From Streptomyces sp. SW4 (GTDB lineage Bacteria; Actinomycetota; Actinomycetes; Streptomycetales; Streptomycetaceae): DNA of 64,000 nucleotides. This document shows positions 41,535 to 51,403 of this stretch, piece after piece; the first letter of the stretch is position 1; every line of letters starts with the position of its first letter. Location: contig QKWM01000004.1 of the NCBI GenBank assembly GCA_003248315.1, positions 3,097,001-3,161,000 of the forward strand, in the 5' to 3' direction. The translations under genes were made by a program, and so were the position numbers. A model generated the notes under the pieces. That model had not been told where the DNA came from. It saw only the letters and a program-made list of their open reading frames with translations, and did no database searches.

Positions 41535-41990
41535 TCAGGGATTGGACCAGGCGGCGGGGTCCTGGGCCAGGGCGTGCACGAACTCGGGCAGGTCCCCGGC
41601 GGCGACCTCCGCCAGCGAGACGCCCTCGAGGATGCGGCGGACGTTCGCCCGCAGCGCCACCCACAGCGGCAGCAGCGACTCGGCCGGGCCGCTGTACGTC
41701 AGCTCCGGCGGCCGGACGCCGCGCACCGACACCAGCGGCCCGTCCACGGCCCGCACCACGTCGGCGACGGAGATCTCCGAGGCGGGCCGGGCCAGCCGGT
41801 AACCGCCGTGCGCGCCGCGCCGGCTGACCACCAGTCCGGCGCGGCGCATGTCGTTGAGGATGCCTTCCAGGAACTTGTGCGGGATCTCCTGCGCCTCGGC
41901 GATCGCCTCCGTCTTCAGAGGCTCGTCGTGGGCACCGGCAAGCAGGAGGGCAGCCCGCACCGCGTAGTCCGCCCTGGCTGAGATCCGCAT
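41535..41990 (-). CDS. Rrf2-family transcriptional regulator
   Basis: Intact, 151 residues. Rrf2 winged helix at the N-terminus: MRISARADYAVRAALLLAG, with KFLEGILNDMRRAGLVVSRRGAHGGYRLARP. It has no cysteine at all, so it cannot carry the Fe-S cluster found in IscR or NsrR; this is the CymR-like subset that senses sulfur status through partner proteins or metabolites. It lies 27 bases after the TauD-like gene within the organosulfur cluster. Confidence 0.9.
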   Translation of the reverse strand: MRISARADYAVRAALLLAGAHDEPLKTEAIAEAQEIPHKFLEGILNDMRRAGLVVSRRGAHGGYRLARPASEISVADVVRAVDGPLVSVRGVRPPELTYSGPAESLLPLWVALRANVRRILEGVSLAEVAAGDLPEFVHALAQDPAAWSNP

Positions 41991-42017
41991 ACGGGCATTG
42001 TCCCGTACGGCCCTCCG

Positions 42018-42987
42018 TCAGGCGGCGACGGGCGTGTAGTGGGCGGCGTCGTCGCCCTCGACGGAGTAGCTGCGGCCGCCGTCGGCACCCACCGGGACGT
42101 CCCCGGCGACGGTGACCCGGTGCAGCAGCCGCGGCTGGTCGCCGTAGTCGTCGGGCGCGTAGTGCTGGGTGCTGCGGTTGTCGAACAGCACCAGGTCGCC
42201 CGGGTTCCAGCTGATCCGCACCAGGTTCTCGGGCGGGTCACGTACGCCTGGAGGATGCGCAGCAGGTCCCGGGAGTCGGACGGGCCGAGGCCCACCAGGC
42301 TCTGCGCGAACCCGCCGATGAACAGCCCGCGCTCCCCGCTCTCCGGGTGGACGCGCACCACCGGATGGGCGGTGCGGTAGCGGCGGGAGACGAACTGCCT
42401 GCGGTGCTCCGCCTCCTTCTCGCTCCGGGGTCCGGCGTAGTCGTAGGCGTTGGTGTGCACGGCCCACAGCCGGTCGGCGAGCTCGCGCAGCGGCGCGGGC
42501 AGGTCCCGGTAGGCGGAGACCGCGTCGGCGATCAGGGTGTCACCGCCGTAGGGCGGGACGACGAGCGCCCGCAGGGTCGACGCCTTGGGCGGGGCGGTCA
42601 CGAAGGTGACGTCCGTGTGCCACCGGTTGGCGCGGACGCCCCCTTCGGCGTCGACCGGGAGGATGTTCGGCTGCCCGTCCACCGAGGGGACGGTGGGATG
42701 GGCGGTGGTCAGCTCGCCGAAGAGGGAGGCGAAGCGGAGCTGTCCCGCGTCGTCGAGGTGCTGGCCGCGGAAGACCAGGGCCTTGTGCTCCAGCAGGGCG
42801 GAGTTGAGCGCGGTGACGGTGTCGGGGGCGAGGTCGCCGGCCAGGTCCAGCCCGCTGATCTCGGCGCCGATGCGGCCGCCGATCCGGCGGAGCCCGAAGG
42901 GGGAGCCGGTGGGGGAGTCGGCGGGGGAGCCGGTGGACGCCGGGGGCGCGCCGGGGAGGCGGCGGAGGAGGGCGCGGTGGTGGTCAT
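42018..42987 (-). CDS. Taurine/alkylsulfonate 2-oxoglutarate dioxygenase, TauD-like (two frameshifts)
   Basis: About 323 residues. A Pro/Ala-rich N-terminal tail of about 30 residues is unusual for TauD. The core then reads RIGAEISGLDLAGDL, DGQPNILP, RWHTDVTFVTAPP (the iron-binding HxD), GLFIGGFAQSLVGL, and QPRLLHRVTVAGD (distal His plus the 2-oxoglutarate Arg). Bases are missing near 42890 and 42235. AAAGGA precedes the ATG. It releases sulfite from taurine or an alkylsulfonate using Fe(II) and 2-oxoglutarate. Confidence 0.88.
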
Positions 42988-43071
42988 GTCGGGTGGTCCT
43001 TTCCGTTTCGGTGAGGGTCGGTCCCGTCCCCGGCGAGGGACGGGCGCTCGGGTCGCGTCGCGGACGAAGGC

Positions 43072-44453
43072 TCAGGAGGCGGGTACGGGCCCGCGGGACT
43101 CGTGCCGGGAGCGGCGGGGGCGGCAGGGGCGGCCGGGGTGGCGGGGGCCGGCCGGGCAGCCCGTAGTGCTCGCGCAGCGTGCGGCCCGTGTACTCGGTGC
43201 GGAACAGCCCCGGGCGCGCAGTACCGGAACCACCTCGTCGACGAAGTGGTCCAGCCCGCCGGGAAGATAAGGCGGCATGATGTTGAACCCGTCGGCCGCG
43301 CCCCGGTGAACCAGGTCTCCAGTTCGTCCGCGATCCGCTCGGGCGTGCCGACGACGACCCGGTGCCCGCGCCCGCCGCCGAGCCGGGCGATCAGCTCGCG
43401 CAGGGTGAGGCCCTCCCGCCGGCCCAGTTCGGCGACGAGCGCGAAGCGGCTCCGGTTGCCGTTGACGCTGCGTTCGTCGGGCAGCTCGGGCAGCGGGCCG
43501 TCCAGCGGCAGGCCGGTCAGGTCGGTGCCGAGCAGGGCGGAGAGCTGGGCGAGACCGTACTCGGGCACCTGGAGGTCGGTGAGCTGCTGCTCCAGGGCGC
43601 GGGCCTCGGCCTCGGTGGAGCCGATGACGGGGCACACACCGGGCAGCACCTTGACGTGCTCGGGGTCGCGTCCCTGCCGGGCCACCCGGCCCTTGAGGTC
43701 GCGGTAGAACGCCCGCGCGCCGTCGAGCGTCTGCTGGGCGGTGAACACCGCCTCGGCGTACCGGGCCGCGAACTCCTTGCCGTCCTCCGACGAGCCGGCC
43801 TGCACCAGCAGCGGGTGACCCTGCGGAGGGCGGGGCACGTTCAGCGGGCCGCGCACCCGGAAGTGGGGGCCCCGGTGGTCGACCGGCCGTACCTTCGCGG
43901 TGTCCGCGTAGACGCCGCGCGCCCGGTCCAGGACGATCGCGTCGTCCGCCCAGCTGTCCCACAGGCTGACGGCGACGTCGACGAACTCCCGGGCGCGGGC
44001 GTAGCGCAGGCCGTGGTCCAGGTGGGCGTCGCGGCCGAAATTGTGGGCCTCCTCGGGGTTGGCCGAGGTGACGATGTTCCAGCCGGCCCGGCCGCCGCTG
44101 AGGTGGTCGAGGGAGGCGAACGCCCGGGCCGTGGTGAACGGTTCGTTGTACGTGGTCGAGACGGTGGCGATCAGCCCGATGCGCTCGGTGACCGCGGCCA
44201 GCGCCGACAGCAGGGTGAGCGGTTCGAGCCCGCCGAGCGCGTTGTGGCGCACGGTGCCGGGCAGGGCGAGCCCGTCCGCCAGGAACAGCGAGTCCAGCCG
44301 GCCGCGTTCGGCGGCGCGGGCCAGCTCCTGGAAGTAGCCCAGGTCGGTGACGCGCTCGGGTGAGGTGAGGGGGTGCCGCCAGGCGGCGTCGTGGTGACCG
44401 GCGTTCATGAGGAACGCGTTGAGGTGCAGGTGACGGGGCGGGGACACGGGCAT
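43072..44453 (-). CDS. FMN-dependent monooxygenase of the NtaA/SnaA/DszA family (about three frameshifts)
   Basis: About 460 residues. Landmark strands: HLHLNAFLMNAGHHDAAWRHP, RLDSLFLADGLAL, ALAAVTERIGLIATVSTTYNEPF, GRAGWNIVTSANPEEAHNFG, HPLLVQAGSSEDGKEFAARYAEAVF and VVVGTPERIADELETWF. Three breaks cluster near 43300, 43212 and 43160. Together with the FMN reductase gene of the same operon it forms a two-component flavin monooxygenase that probably cleaves C-S or C-N bonds of an organosulfur substrate. Class F members include SsuD relatives. Confidence 0.88.
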
Positions 44454-44527
44454 GGGCGGGGTCCTTGAGGAAGGAGAAGAGGGAAGGGGCGGGCGCGGGA
44501 AGGAGAGGCGTACGACGGGGCGCGGGG

Positions 44528-45588
44528 TCAGCCCGGTGCGGCGGGCCGCCAGGAGCTGAGCCGGCGCTCCAGGGCGACCAGGAGCTGGTTGAACGCCACG
44601 CCGATCGCGGAGATCGTGACGATCCCGGCGTACATCTGCGGGACGGCGAAGTTGAACTGGGAGGCGTTGATCAGGTAGCCGAGCCCCGCCTTGGCGCCGA
44701 TCATCTCCGCGGCCACCAGCACCAGGATGGAGACCGAACCGGCGAGCCTGATGCCGGTGAACACCGCCGGCACGGACGCCGGGAGGATCACCTTCTGGAA
44801 CAGCCGCAGCGGCGAGAGGTCCAGCGAGCGGGCCAGGCGCAGCAGGGTCGGGTCCACGGACCGCACGGCACTGATGGTGCTCAGCAGCACCGGCCAGGTG
44901 CAGGCGTAGACGACGATCGAGACCTTGGACGTCTCCCCGATGCCCAGCAGCAGGACGAACACCGGCAGCAGCGCGAGCGCCGCCGTGTTCCGGAACACCT
45001 CCAGCAGCGGCCCGAGCAGGTCGGCCAGCGGCCGGTACCAGCCGATCAGCAGCCCCAGCGGCACCGCGACCGCCACGGCGATGCCGAAGCCGCCGAAGGA
45101 GCGGACGAGGCTGGCCCGCGCATGCTCGGCCAGTTGGCCGTCGGCGGCCAGTTGCCACCATGCCCGCGCGACCTCGCTGACCGGCGGCAGGAAGGTACGG
45201 TCGACCAGCCCGAGGCGGGGCGCGGTCTCCCACAGCACGAGCAGCGCCAGGACGGCGGCCGACGAGGTGGCCGCCCGGCCCAGCCGGTACGCCGGCCGGT
45301 ACGCCGCGCGCCGCGGCCGGCCGCGCGGTGCCGGGGAGGGCGCCGGCGGGGAGCGGGTTCGTCGGCGCCGGGAGCCGAGCCGGTGCGGGTGCCTGTGCCT
45401 GTGCTGGTGCGGGCCCCGGTTTCCGTCGCGATCCCGGCCCCGGCGTCCGGACCCGATCCGGCGCCCGTCCCGGCCTCGGCCCCGACGCCCGTTTCGGCCT
45501 CGGCCCCGGCCTGGGTCCCGGCGTCCGTTTCTGCCCCGGTCCCGGCGTCCGGACCGGGCCCGGCCTCCGGCCTGGTCAAGGACCTCAT
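44528..45588 (-). CDS. Aliphatic sulfonate ABC transporter permease, SsuC-type, with repetitive N-terminal tail (one frameshift)
   Basis: About 353 residues. The ATG overlaps the stop of the ATPase gene (ATGA). The first about 75 residues are a repetitive Ala-Gly-Thr-Glu tract made of alternating GA/TG/AE dipeptides, absent from typical SsuC proteins. A break near 45345 separates it from the permease proper: six membrane helices with the EAA loop (LARSLDLSPLRLFQKVILPASVPAVFTGI). Ends LVALERRLSSWRPAAPG. It forms the channel for sulfonate import with the ATPase and binding protein encoded just upstream. Confidence 0.85.
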
Positions 45589-46422
45589 GCGGCCACCGCC
45601 CCCTCCCGCTCCTGGCGCTGGGCCACGGAGACCTCGTCGCGCAGCAGGGACCAGATCCGGTGCCGGTACCGGGCGAACTCGGGCGTGGAGCGCGGATCGT
45701 CGCCGCCCGCACCGGCGGGCAGCTCGATGGGGACGACCTCCTTGACCCGCCCGGGCCTGGAGGTCATGACGGCCACCCGCTGCCCGAGCCGCACCGCCTC
45801 GTCGATGCCGTGCGTGATGAACACGACCGTCTTGCCGGTGCGCCGCCAGATGCGCAGCAGCTCGTCCTGGAGGGACTCCCGGGTCTGGGCGTCGAGCGCC
45901 GCGAACGGCTCGTCCATCAGCAGCACGTCGGGGTCGTAGGCGAGACTGCGCGCGATGGCGACCCGCTGCCGCATGCCGCCGGACAGCTCGTGCGGATGGC
46001 GCCGCTCGAACCCGCCCAGGCCCACCAGGTCCAGGAACTCCCGGGCCCGGGCCGGGCGTTCGCGGCGGGGCACGCCGACCGCCTCCAGGCCGAACTCGAC
46101 GTTGCCCTGGGCGGTGCGCCAGGGCAGCAGGGCGTACTGCTGGAAGACCACGCCCCGGTCGAGTCCGGGCCCGGTGACCGGGGAACCGTCGAGGAGGATG
46201 CGGCCCGAGGTCGGCCGGGACAGACCGCCGAGCAGGTCCAGCAGCGACGACTTGCCGCAGCCGCTGGGGCCGACCACGACGAGGAACTCGCCGTCGGCGA
46301 CGGCCAGGTCGACTCCGTCGAGGGCGGTCACGACGGACCGGCCGCCGTCCCTGCCGGTGACGGGAACTCCTTGCGCACCCCGTCGAGCACGATCTTGGGG
46401 GCTGTGCGGTGTGGGCGGTCAT
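45585..46422 (-). CDS. Aliphatic sulfonate ABC transporter ATP-binding protein, SsuB-type (two frameshifts)
   Basis: About 280 residues. Walker A GPSGCGKSS, Q-loop VVFQQYALLPW, signature LSGGMRQRVAIARSLA, Walker B VLLMDEPFAALD and switch VFITHGIDEAV, as in the SsuB/TauB group. The N-terminus is broken by lost C residues near 46398 and 46362; healed it starts MTAHTAQPPKIVLDGVRKEF. The start lies 7 bases after the binding-protein gene. Confidence 0.88.
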
Positions 46423-46429
46423 GAGGGGG

Positions 46430-47459
46430 TCACCTCCCGCTCGTGGCGGTGTTGAAGTCGTTGGTGTAGAGGTCGCCGATCCGCAGCCGGCTCTTGTCGA
46501 TGTCGCCGCGCCCGGCCAGCCAGTCGGCCCACAGCCGCAGCTCCCGGCCGTGATGCGGCCCGCGGGCCGCGCCACGCCGTAGGACTTCCAGTAGCGCAGC
46601 ACTCCGGCGTCCTCGTTGCGCCGCCGCCGGGCGACGATCTCCGTCATGCGGGCGACGACCTCCTCACGGGGTGTGGCCCGCGACCAGTCCAGGGCGCGCC
46701 CGACGCCCGTCACGAACGTCCGCACGGTGTCCGGGTTCTGCTCAAGGAACCGTTTCGTCATGACGTACGTCCCGGCGCTGAACGAGCCGAGCAGCTGATG
46801 GTCGTTGAAGAGCTGCCGCAGGCCGCCCGCGGCCAGCGCCTTGTCGCGGAGGACGCCGCTGAGCACGGCCACGTCGATCTGCCCCGGCGCAGCGCCTGTT
46901 CCGTGCTGACCGGCGGCATGGCGAGGGGCTCGGCCCGGCCCGCCTCGGCCGCGCTCAGGCCGTTGCGCCGGAGGTAGATGTCGAGCAGCGCCTCGGAGTG
47001 GCCGCCGAGGGTGTTCATGCCGACCTTCCTGCCGAGGAGGTCGCGGGCGCCGCGGACCGGGCTGTCCTCGCGGACGTAGTAGCCGCTGTAGGAGGCCTTG
47101 TCGGTGCCGTAGTAGCTGATGACGGCCTTGAGCGGGGCGCCGCTCGCCGCGAGTTTCACCACGGCCCCGTTGAACGCGCCGCCGAAGTCCGTCTGGCCGG
47201 TGGCCGCCGACTGGATGTCCTGGGGGCCGCTGATGGTGTTGCCGACCCACTCCAGGCGCACGTCCTCCAGGTAGCCGAGGTCCTGGGCGAGTTCGGCGGG
47301 GGTGACCTGGCCGGCCCAGCCCTGGTAGCGCAGGGTGCGGGTGCGGCGGCCCGGGCCGGAGGCGCCGCCGCCGACGGCGGTGCCGCAGCCGCCGGTGACG
47401 GCGGAGAGGCCGAGCAGGGTGAGGAACCGGCGGCGGTTCGCCGGGCGGAGCGTACTCAT
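46430..47459 (-). CDS. Sulfonate ABC transporter substrate-binding protein, SsuA-type (two frameshifts)
   Basis: About 344 residues. Twin-arginine start (NRRRFLTLLG) and a lipobox-like GGC suggest a Tat-exported lipoprotein. The binding fold follows: LRYQGWAGQVTPAELAQDLGYL, then SAATGQTDFGGAFNGAVVKL, then SYYGTDKASYSGYYV, GRKVGMNTLGGHSEALLDIYL and YVMTKRFLEQNPDTVRTFVTG. Bases are missing near 46885 and 46560. First structural transporter gene, downstream of the FMN reductase. Confidence 0.85.
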
Positions 47460-47496
47460 GGGAGCGTCCTGTTCCTGGTTGCGGGACGGGAGGGGA

Positions 47497-48057
47497 TCAC
47501 GGAGCGGCGACGAGGGGGCGTGTCTCCTGGCCGGCCAGGGCGCGGGCGAACCCGTCCACGGCCCGCAGCAGACGCGGCTCCGCCTCGGGATCGACACGGC
47601 ACGCGTGCGTGCCCAGACGCTCGATCGAGGAGTCGAGCAGGAACGCGCCGGGCACCATGTGCCGGGCGCCCAGCCCGGTCAGCACCGGGCGCAGGGCGTA
47701 GTCCAGGGCGAGCACGTGCGCGACACTGCCGCCGGTGACCAGCGGCAGGACCGTCTTGCCGGCCAGCCCGGACTGCGGGAGCAGGTCCAGGAACACCTTC
47801 AGCAGCCCGCTGTACGACGCCTTGTACACCGGAGTGCCGACGACGACGCCGTCCGCGTCGGCCACGCTCCGCAGGGCGCCGCCCAGCGCCGGGTGGGCCG
47901 CCGACCCGGTGAGCAGCTCGTGGGCCGGCAGGTCGCGCACGACGATGTGCTCGGTGCCGCACCCGTCGGCCGCGAGCCGGTCCAGGACGTGCCGGACCAG
48001 GCGGACGGTGCGGGAATCTGCGGACGGACTGCCGGAAATGGCGACGACGGACGGCAA
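47497..48057 (-). CDS. NADPH-dependent FMN reductase, SsuE-like
   Basis: Intact, 186 residues. Flavodoxin-like fold: VVAISGSPSADSRTVRLV phosphate loop, then GVVVGTPVYKASYSGLLKVFLD and the flavin loop VLPLVTGGSVAHVLALDYALRPVL. Supplies reduced FMN to the monooxygenase (and possibly to the acyl-CoA dehydrogenase-like enzyme) encoded later in the operon. First full gene of the organosulfur operon, 190 bases after a leader peptide. Confidence 0.88.
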   Translation of the reverse strand: MPSVVAISGSPSADSRTVRLVRHVLDRLAADGCGTEHIVVRDLPAHELLTGSAAHPALGGALRSVADADGVVVGTPVYKASYSGLLKVFLDLLPQSGLAGKTVLPLVTGGSVAHVLALDYALRPVLTGLGARHMVPGAFLLDSSIERLGTHACRVDPEAEPRLLRAVDGFARALAGQETRPLVAAP

Positions 48058-48221
48058 AACGGCCTCCAGGCGGAAAACACGGCAGCGCGAAGGGACGCGC
48101 GGCTACCGGGAAACGGGGACGGGGGTGAAGGGGAGCGGCCCTGAGCGCGGGACGCGTACGCGCCGGCCGGCGGCTACGCGCGGCGGCGCGGAGGAACGGC
48201 GCCGGATGCGAACGGCGTCGG

Positions 48222-48240
48222 GCGCGCCCGGCGGGCGCGC
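48222..48240 (-). promoter_or_regulatory. Candidate attenuator hairpin after the leader peptide
   Basis: A perfect 8-bp GC stem (48222-48229 with 48233-48240) with a 3-base loop, only 7 bases beyond the leader stop codon. Ribosome position on the Cys codon could control whether it forms. Confidence 0.45.
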
Positions 48241-48247
48241 GTCGCGG

Positions 48248-48322
48248 TCATCGACAGAGGGCGCCGGCCTGCCGCCGGAGATCGACGTGCAGCCGCGCGG
48301 TGAAGTTCGCTGACTGGCTCAC
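48248..48322 (-). CDS. Cysteine-type leader peptide of the organosulfur operon (24 aa)
   Basis: A short GTG-started frame translating MSQSANFTARLHVDLRRQ followed by AGALCR and stop. It fits the putative leader peptides that precede sulfur-assimilation genes in actinomycetes, which share an Arg-x-His-Val/Ile-Asp-Leu core and end with Cys. It lies on the same strand as the FMN reductase and is followed at once by a GC hairpin. Expected role: translation of the Cys codon reports cysteine level and attenuates the operon. Seen: the frame, the Cys and the hairpin. Inferred: regulation. Confidence 0.65.
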   Translation of the reverse strand: MSQSANFTARLHVDLRRQAGALCR

Positions 48323-48556
48323 GCCACGAGGCTGGCAGCGGGCCGCGGAGCGCGTCAACGCGGGACGGGTCGCCGTAGCACGTTCTGCATCCGCGGCAAC
48401 GAGCGCGCAGTACGGCGTTCACACGGCGGCGGCCCGTTCACACGCCGTACCGCGGCGCCCGGCGGAGCCGCGTTCACCCGGCCGTGCCGGCTCGGCCGGC
48501 GGCGCCGCGCTCGCCGGCGGCGCGCGCGGGCAGGAACGGCCGGGCGCGCCGGACGG
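48323..48556. other. Intergenic region upstream of the leader peptide
   Basis: About 230 bases that should hold the organosulfur operon promoter (minus strand). Three near-copies of cgttcacacg lie between about 48415 and 48480. No gene is evident. Confidence 0.4.
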
Positions 48557-49098
48557 TCAGTAGCTGCCGATCTCCACCCGCGGCGGCCCGTCGTGCCAGG
48601 TGCAGAACACCGACACCCGCTGCGCGCCCGAGGTGAACTCCACCCGGATCCACGCCTCCGTCTTCCACACCTGCATGGACCAGCCGGCGGCCGGCGTGGC
48701 GGAGACCAGGGACGCCGAGGTCCGGCCGAGGTCGAAGACCGCGCGTCCGCCCGCGGTGTCGTAGCCCCTGACCCTGCCGGACGTGGCCGGGGACGGGCCG
48801 GGACGCTCGGACGGGGTGGTGTCCGGGGTCCGCGCGGGCGGGGCGCCGGACTCGCGCCGGGGCGACCGGCTCGGGGACGGCGTGGGCGGGCGCTCCGCCG
48901 ACGGGGACCGGCGGGCCGTGGCGGACGCCCGCGGCTCCGGGGCCCGGGTGGCCGCGGCGTCGGCCCCTTGATGGGCAGGGCGCGGGGCGGGTCGTAGGCC
49001 GTGCCCGCCATGACCGTGTGGACACCCCACCACGACAGCGTGACCGCCGCGCCCGTGGCGAGCAGCCAGGCCAGTACGTGTACGAGTCCTCTGCGCAT
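48557..49098 (-). CDS. Membrane-anchored protein with Pro-rich stalk and beta-type C-terminal domain (one frameshift)
   Basis: About 180 residues. One N-terminal membrane helix (LVHVLAWLLATGAAVTLSWWG), a Pro/Ser/Arg-rich spacer of about 70 residues, then a compact domain with GRVRGYDTAGGRAVFDLGRT, WSMQVWKTEAWIRVEF and VSVFCTWHDGPPRVEIGSY. One base is missing near 48968. It resembles small exported Streptomyces proteins of unknown role. It is divergent from the two-component genes and could be a sensed or controlled partner; that is only suggested by position. Confidence 0.65.
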
Positions 49099-49246
49099 CG
49101 CCCGCCATACTGCCCCACCCGCCCCACACGTGTCGCCCGGCCGGGGACGAGCGGGAACGTCCCGCCGGGGACGGCGGGCGGGCGGCCGGAGGTGTGTTGT
49201 CCACAGGCCCGCACCGGGCTCGCCCGCATGGCGTACGGTGCGGGCC

Positions 49247-49981
49247 ATGGCAAGTGTGCTCGTGGTCGAGGACGACCAGTTCGTACGCTCGGCGCTCATC
49301 CGGCACCTGACCGACGCCGCGCACACGGTGCGCAGTGTCGGCACGGCGCTGGAGGCGCTGCGCGAGGTCGCCCATTTCCGGTTCGACGTCGTCGTGCTGG
49401 ACCTCGGACTGCCCGACCTCGACGGCTCCGAGGCCCTGAAGATGCTGCGCGGCATCACCGACGTGCCGGTGATCGTCGCCACGGCCCGGGACGACGAGGC
49501 GGAGATCGTCCGGTTGCTGAACGCCGGGGCGGACGACTACCTCACCAAGCCGTTCTCTGTGGAGCACCTGTCGGCGCGGATGGCGGCCGTCCTGCGCCGG
49601 GCCCGGTCCGGCGCCGGCGAGGCGCCCGCGGCGACCGTGCTGCGCGTCGGCGGTCTCACCGTCGACCCGCTGCGCCGCCAGGCCGAGCTGGACGGCGTCC
49701 GGCTGGACCTGACCCGCCGCGAGTTCGACCTGCTCGCCTTCCTCGCCCGCCGGCCCGGCGTCGTCGTCCCCCGCAGGGAGCTGCTGGCCGAGGTGTGGCA
49801 GCAGTCGTACGGCGACGACCAGACCATCGACGTCCACCTGTCCTGGCTGCGGCGGAAACTGGGCGAGACCGCGGCGCACCCCCGCTATCTGCACACACTG
49901 CGCGGGGTCGGGGTGAAACTGGAGCCGCCTGCCGAGGACCCCTCGGCCGCGGGGCCCGCCGGGGCGGAGCCGCCGCGATGA
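49247..49981 (+). CDS. OmpR-family response regulator
   Basis: Intact, 244 residues. Receiver domain with acidic pair VVEDDQF, phospho-acceptor Asp in VVVLDLGLPDLDG, and Lys in YLTKPF. C-terminal winged helix: LDLTRREFDLLAFLARRPG and DDQTIDVHLSWLRRKLGE. Stop overlaps the kinase start (ATGA), so the pair is coupled. Confidence 0.93.
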   Translation: MASVLVVEDDQFVRSALIRHLTDAAHTVRSVGTALEALREVAHFRFDVVVLDLGLPDLDGSEALKMLRGITDVPVIVATARDDEAEIVRLLNAGADDYLTKPFSVEHLSARMAAVLRRARSGAGEAPAATVLRVGGLTVDPLRRQAELDGVRLDLTRREFDLLAFLARRPGVVVPRRELLAEVWQQSYGDDQTIDVHLSWLRRKLGETAAHPRYLHTLRGVGVKLEPPAEDPSAAGPAGAEPPR

Positions 49982-51393
49982 GGTGGGCCCTGGTCAAGGT
50001 GTCCCTCGCGGTCACCGTGATGGTCGTGGTCGCCTTCGCCGTCCCGCTCGGCCTCGTCATCCGGGAGATGGCCCGCGACCGCGCGTTCTCCAACGCCGAG
50101 CGGGAGGCGGCGGCGGTGGCACCCGCCCTGTCCATCACCACCGACCGGGACCAGCTGGAGCGGGTCGTGGCCGCCGCCGGTTCCGGCGAAGCCGGACTGG
50201 CCGTGCACATACCCGCCGCCGGCCGGGACCGCGGCCGGGTCGACATCGGCCGGCAGCGCGCCACCGACGCGGACATCCAGGCCGTCCGCGACATGGGCCG
50301 GGCCTCCACCACGGAGGTCGCCGGCGGGTCCACGCTGCTCCAGCCGGTCGCCCTCAGCTCCGGCGAGATCGCCGTGGTCGAGGTGTACGTCCCCGAGTCC
50401 GAGGTCACCAACGGCGTCGGCACCGCCTGGGCGGTCCTGGCCGCCGTCGGCGCCGCCCTGGTCGTCGGCTCGGTCGCCGTCGCCGACCGGCTGGGCGCCC
50501 GGATGGTGCGGCCCGCCCGGCGCCTGGTCAAGGGCGCGCACGAACTGGGGGAGGGCAGGCTCGGCGCCCGGGTCCCGGAGGAGGGGCCGACCGAACTGCG
50601 GCTCGCGGCCGTCGCCTTCAACTCCATGGCCGACCAGGTCGTCCAGCTCCTCGCCAACGAGCGGGAGCTGGCCGCCGACCTGTCGCACCGGCTGCGCACC
50701 CCGCTGACCGTGCTCCGGCTGAACGCGGCCTCGCTGGGCGACGGACCGGCCGCCGAGCAGACCCGGGCCGCCGTCGAGCAGCTGGAGCGCGAGGTCGACA
50801 CCATCATCCGCACGGCCCGCGACGCCAAGCCGCAGACCGCCACGGCCGGCCCCGGCGCCGGGTGCGACGCGGCCGAGGTGGTCCGCGAGCGGATGGCGTT
50901 CTGGTCGGCGCTGGCCGAGGACGAGGGCCGCAAGTGGCGGGTGGCCGGCACCGACCGCCCGGTGCGCATACCCGTGGCCCGCGCGGACCTGGCCGCCGCC
51001 CTGGACGCCCTCCTCGGCAACGTCTTCCGGCACACCCCCGAGGGCACGGCCTTCGCCGTCGACGTGCACAACGGCGAGGACGCGGTGATCGTGCTGGTGT
51101 CCGACGCCGGGCCCGGCATCCCCGACCCGGAGGCGGCCATGGCGCGCGGCCGGGGCTCGGGCAGCGACGGTTCGACCGGTCTCGGCCTGGACATCGTGCG
51201 CCGGATCGCCGAGTCCACCGGCGGTGACGTGCGCATCGGCTCCTCCGTGCTCGGCGGCACCGAGGTGCGCGTCTGGATCCAGCTCGACGGACGCACCGCG
51301 CCGGTGCGCCGCGGGCACCGGGGGGCCGTGCGCCGCCGCCGGCACCCCCGCCGCCTGATGCGGACGCTCAGCCGCTCCCGGCCCCTGCCCTGA
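49978..51393 (+). CDS. Sensor histidine kinase
   Basis: Intact, 471 residues. Two membrane helices (residues about 8-28 and 155-175) enclose an extracellular sensor domain of about 125 residues. HAMP linker (GARMVRPARRLVKGAHELGEG), H-box LAADLSHRLRTPLTVL, N-box ALLGNVFRHTPEG, G boxes DAGPGIPD and GSTGLGLDIVRRIAE. A basic Arg-rich tail (residues about 440-471) is unusual. The signal is unknown. Confidence 0.92.
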   Translation: MRWALVKVSLAVTVMVVVAFAVPLGLVIREMARDRAFSNAEREAAAVAPALSITTDRDQLERVVAAAGSGEAGLAVHIPAAGRDRGRVDIGRQRATDADIQAVRDMGRASTTEVAGGSTLLQPVALSSGEIAVVEVYVPESEVTNGVGTAWAVLAAVGAALVVGSVAVADRLGARMVRPARRLVKGAHELGEGRLGARVPEEGPTELRLAAVAFNSMADQVVQLLANERELAADLSHRLRTPLTVLRLNAASLGDGPAAEQTRAAVEQLEREVDTIIRTARDAKPQTATAGPGAGCDAAEVVRERMAFWSALAEDEGRKWRVAGTDRPVRIPVARADLAAALDALLGNVFRHTPEGTAFAVDVHNGEDAVIVLVSDAGPGIPDPEAAMARGRGSGSDGSTGLGLDIVRRIAESTGGDVRIGSSVLGGTEVRVWIQLDGRTAPVRRGHRGAVRRRRHPRRLMRTLSRSRPLP

Positions 51394-51403
51394 GCGCCCC
51401 GCG

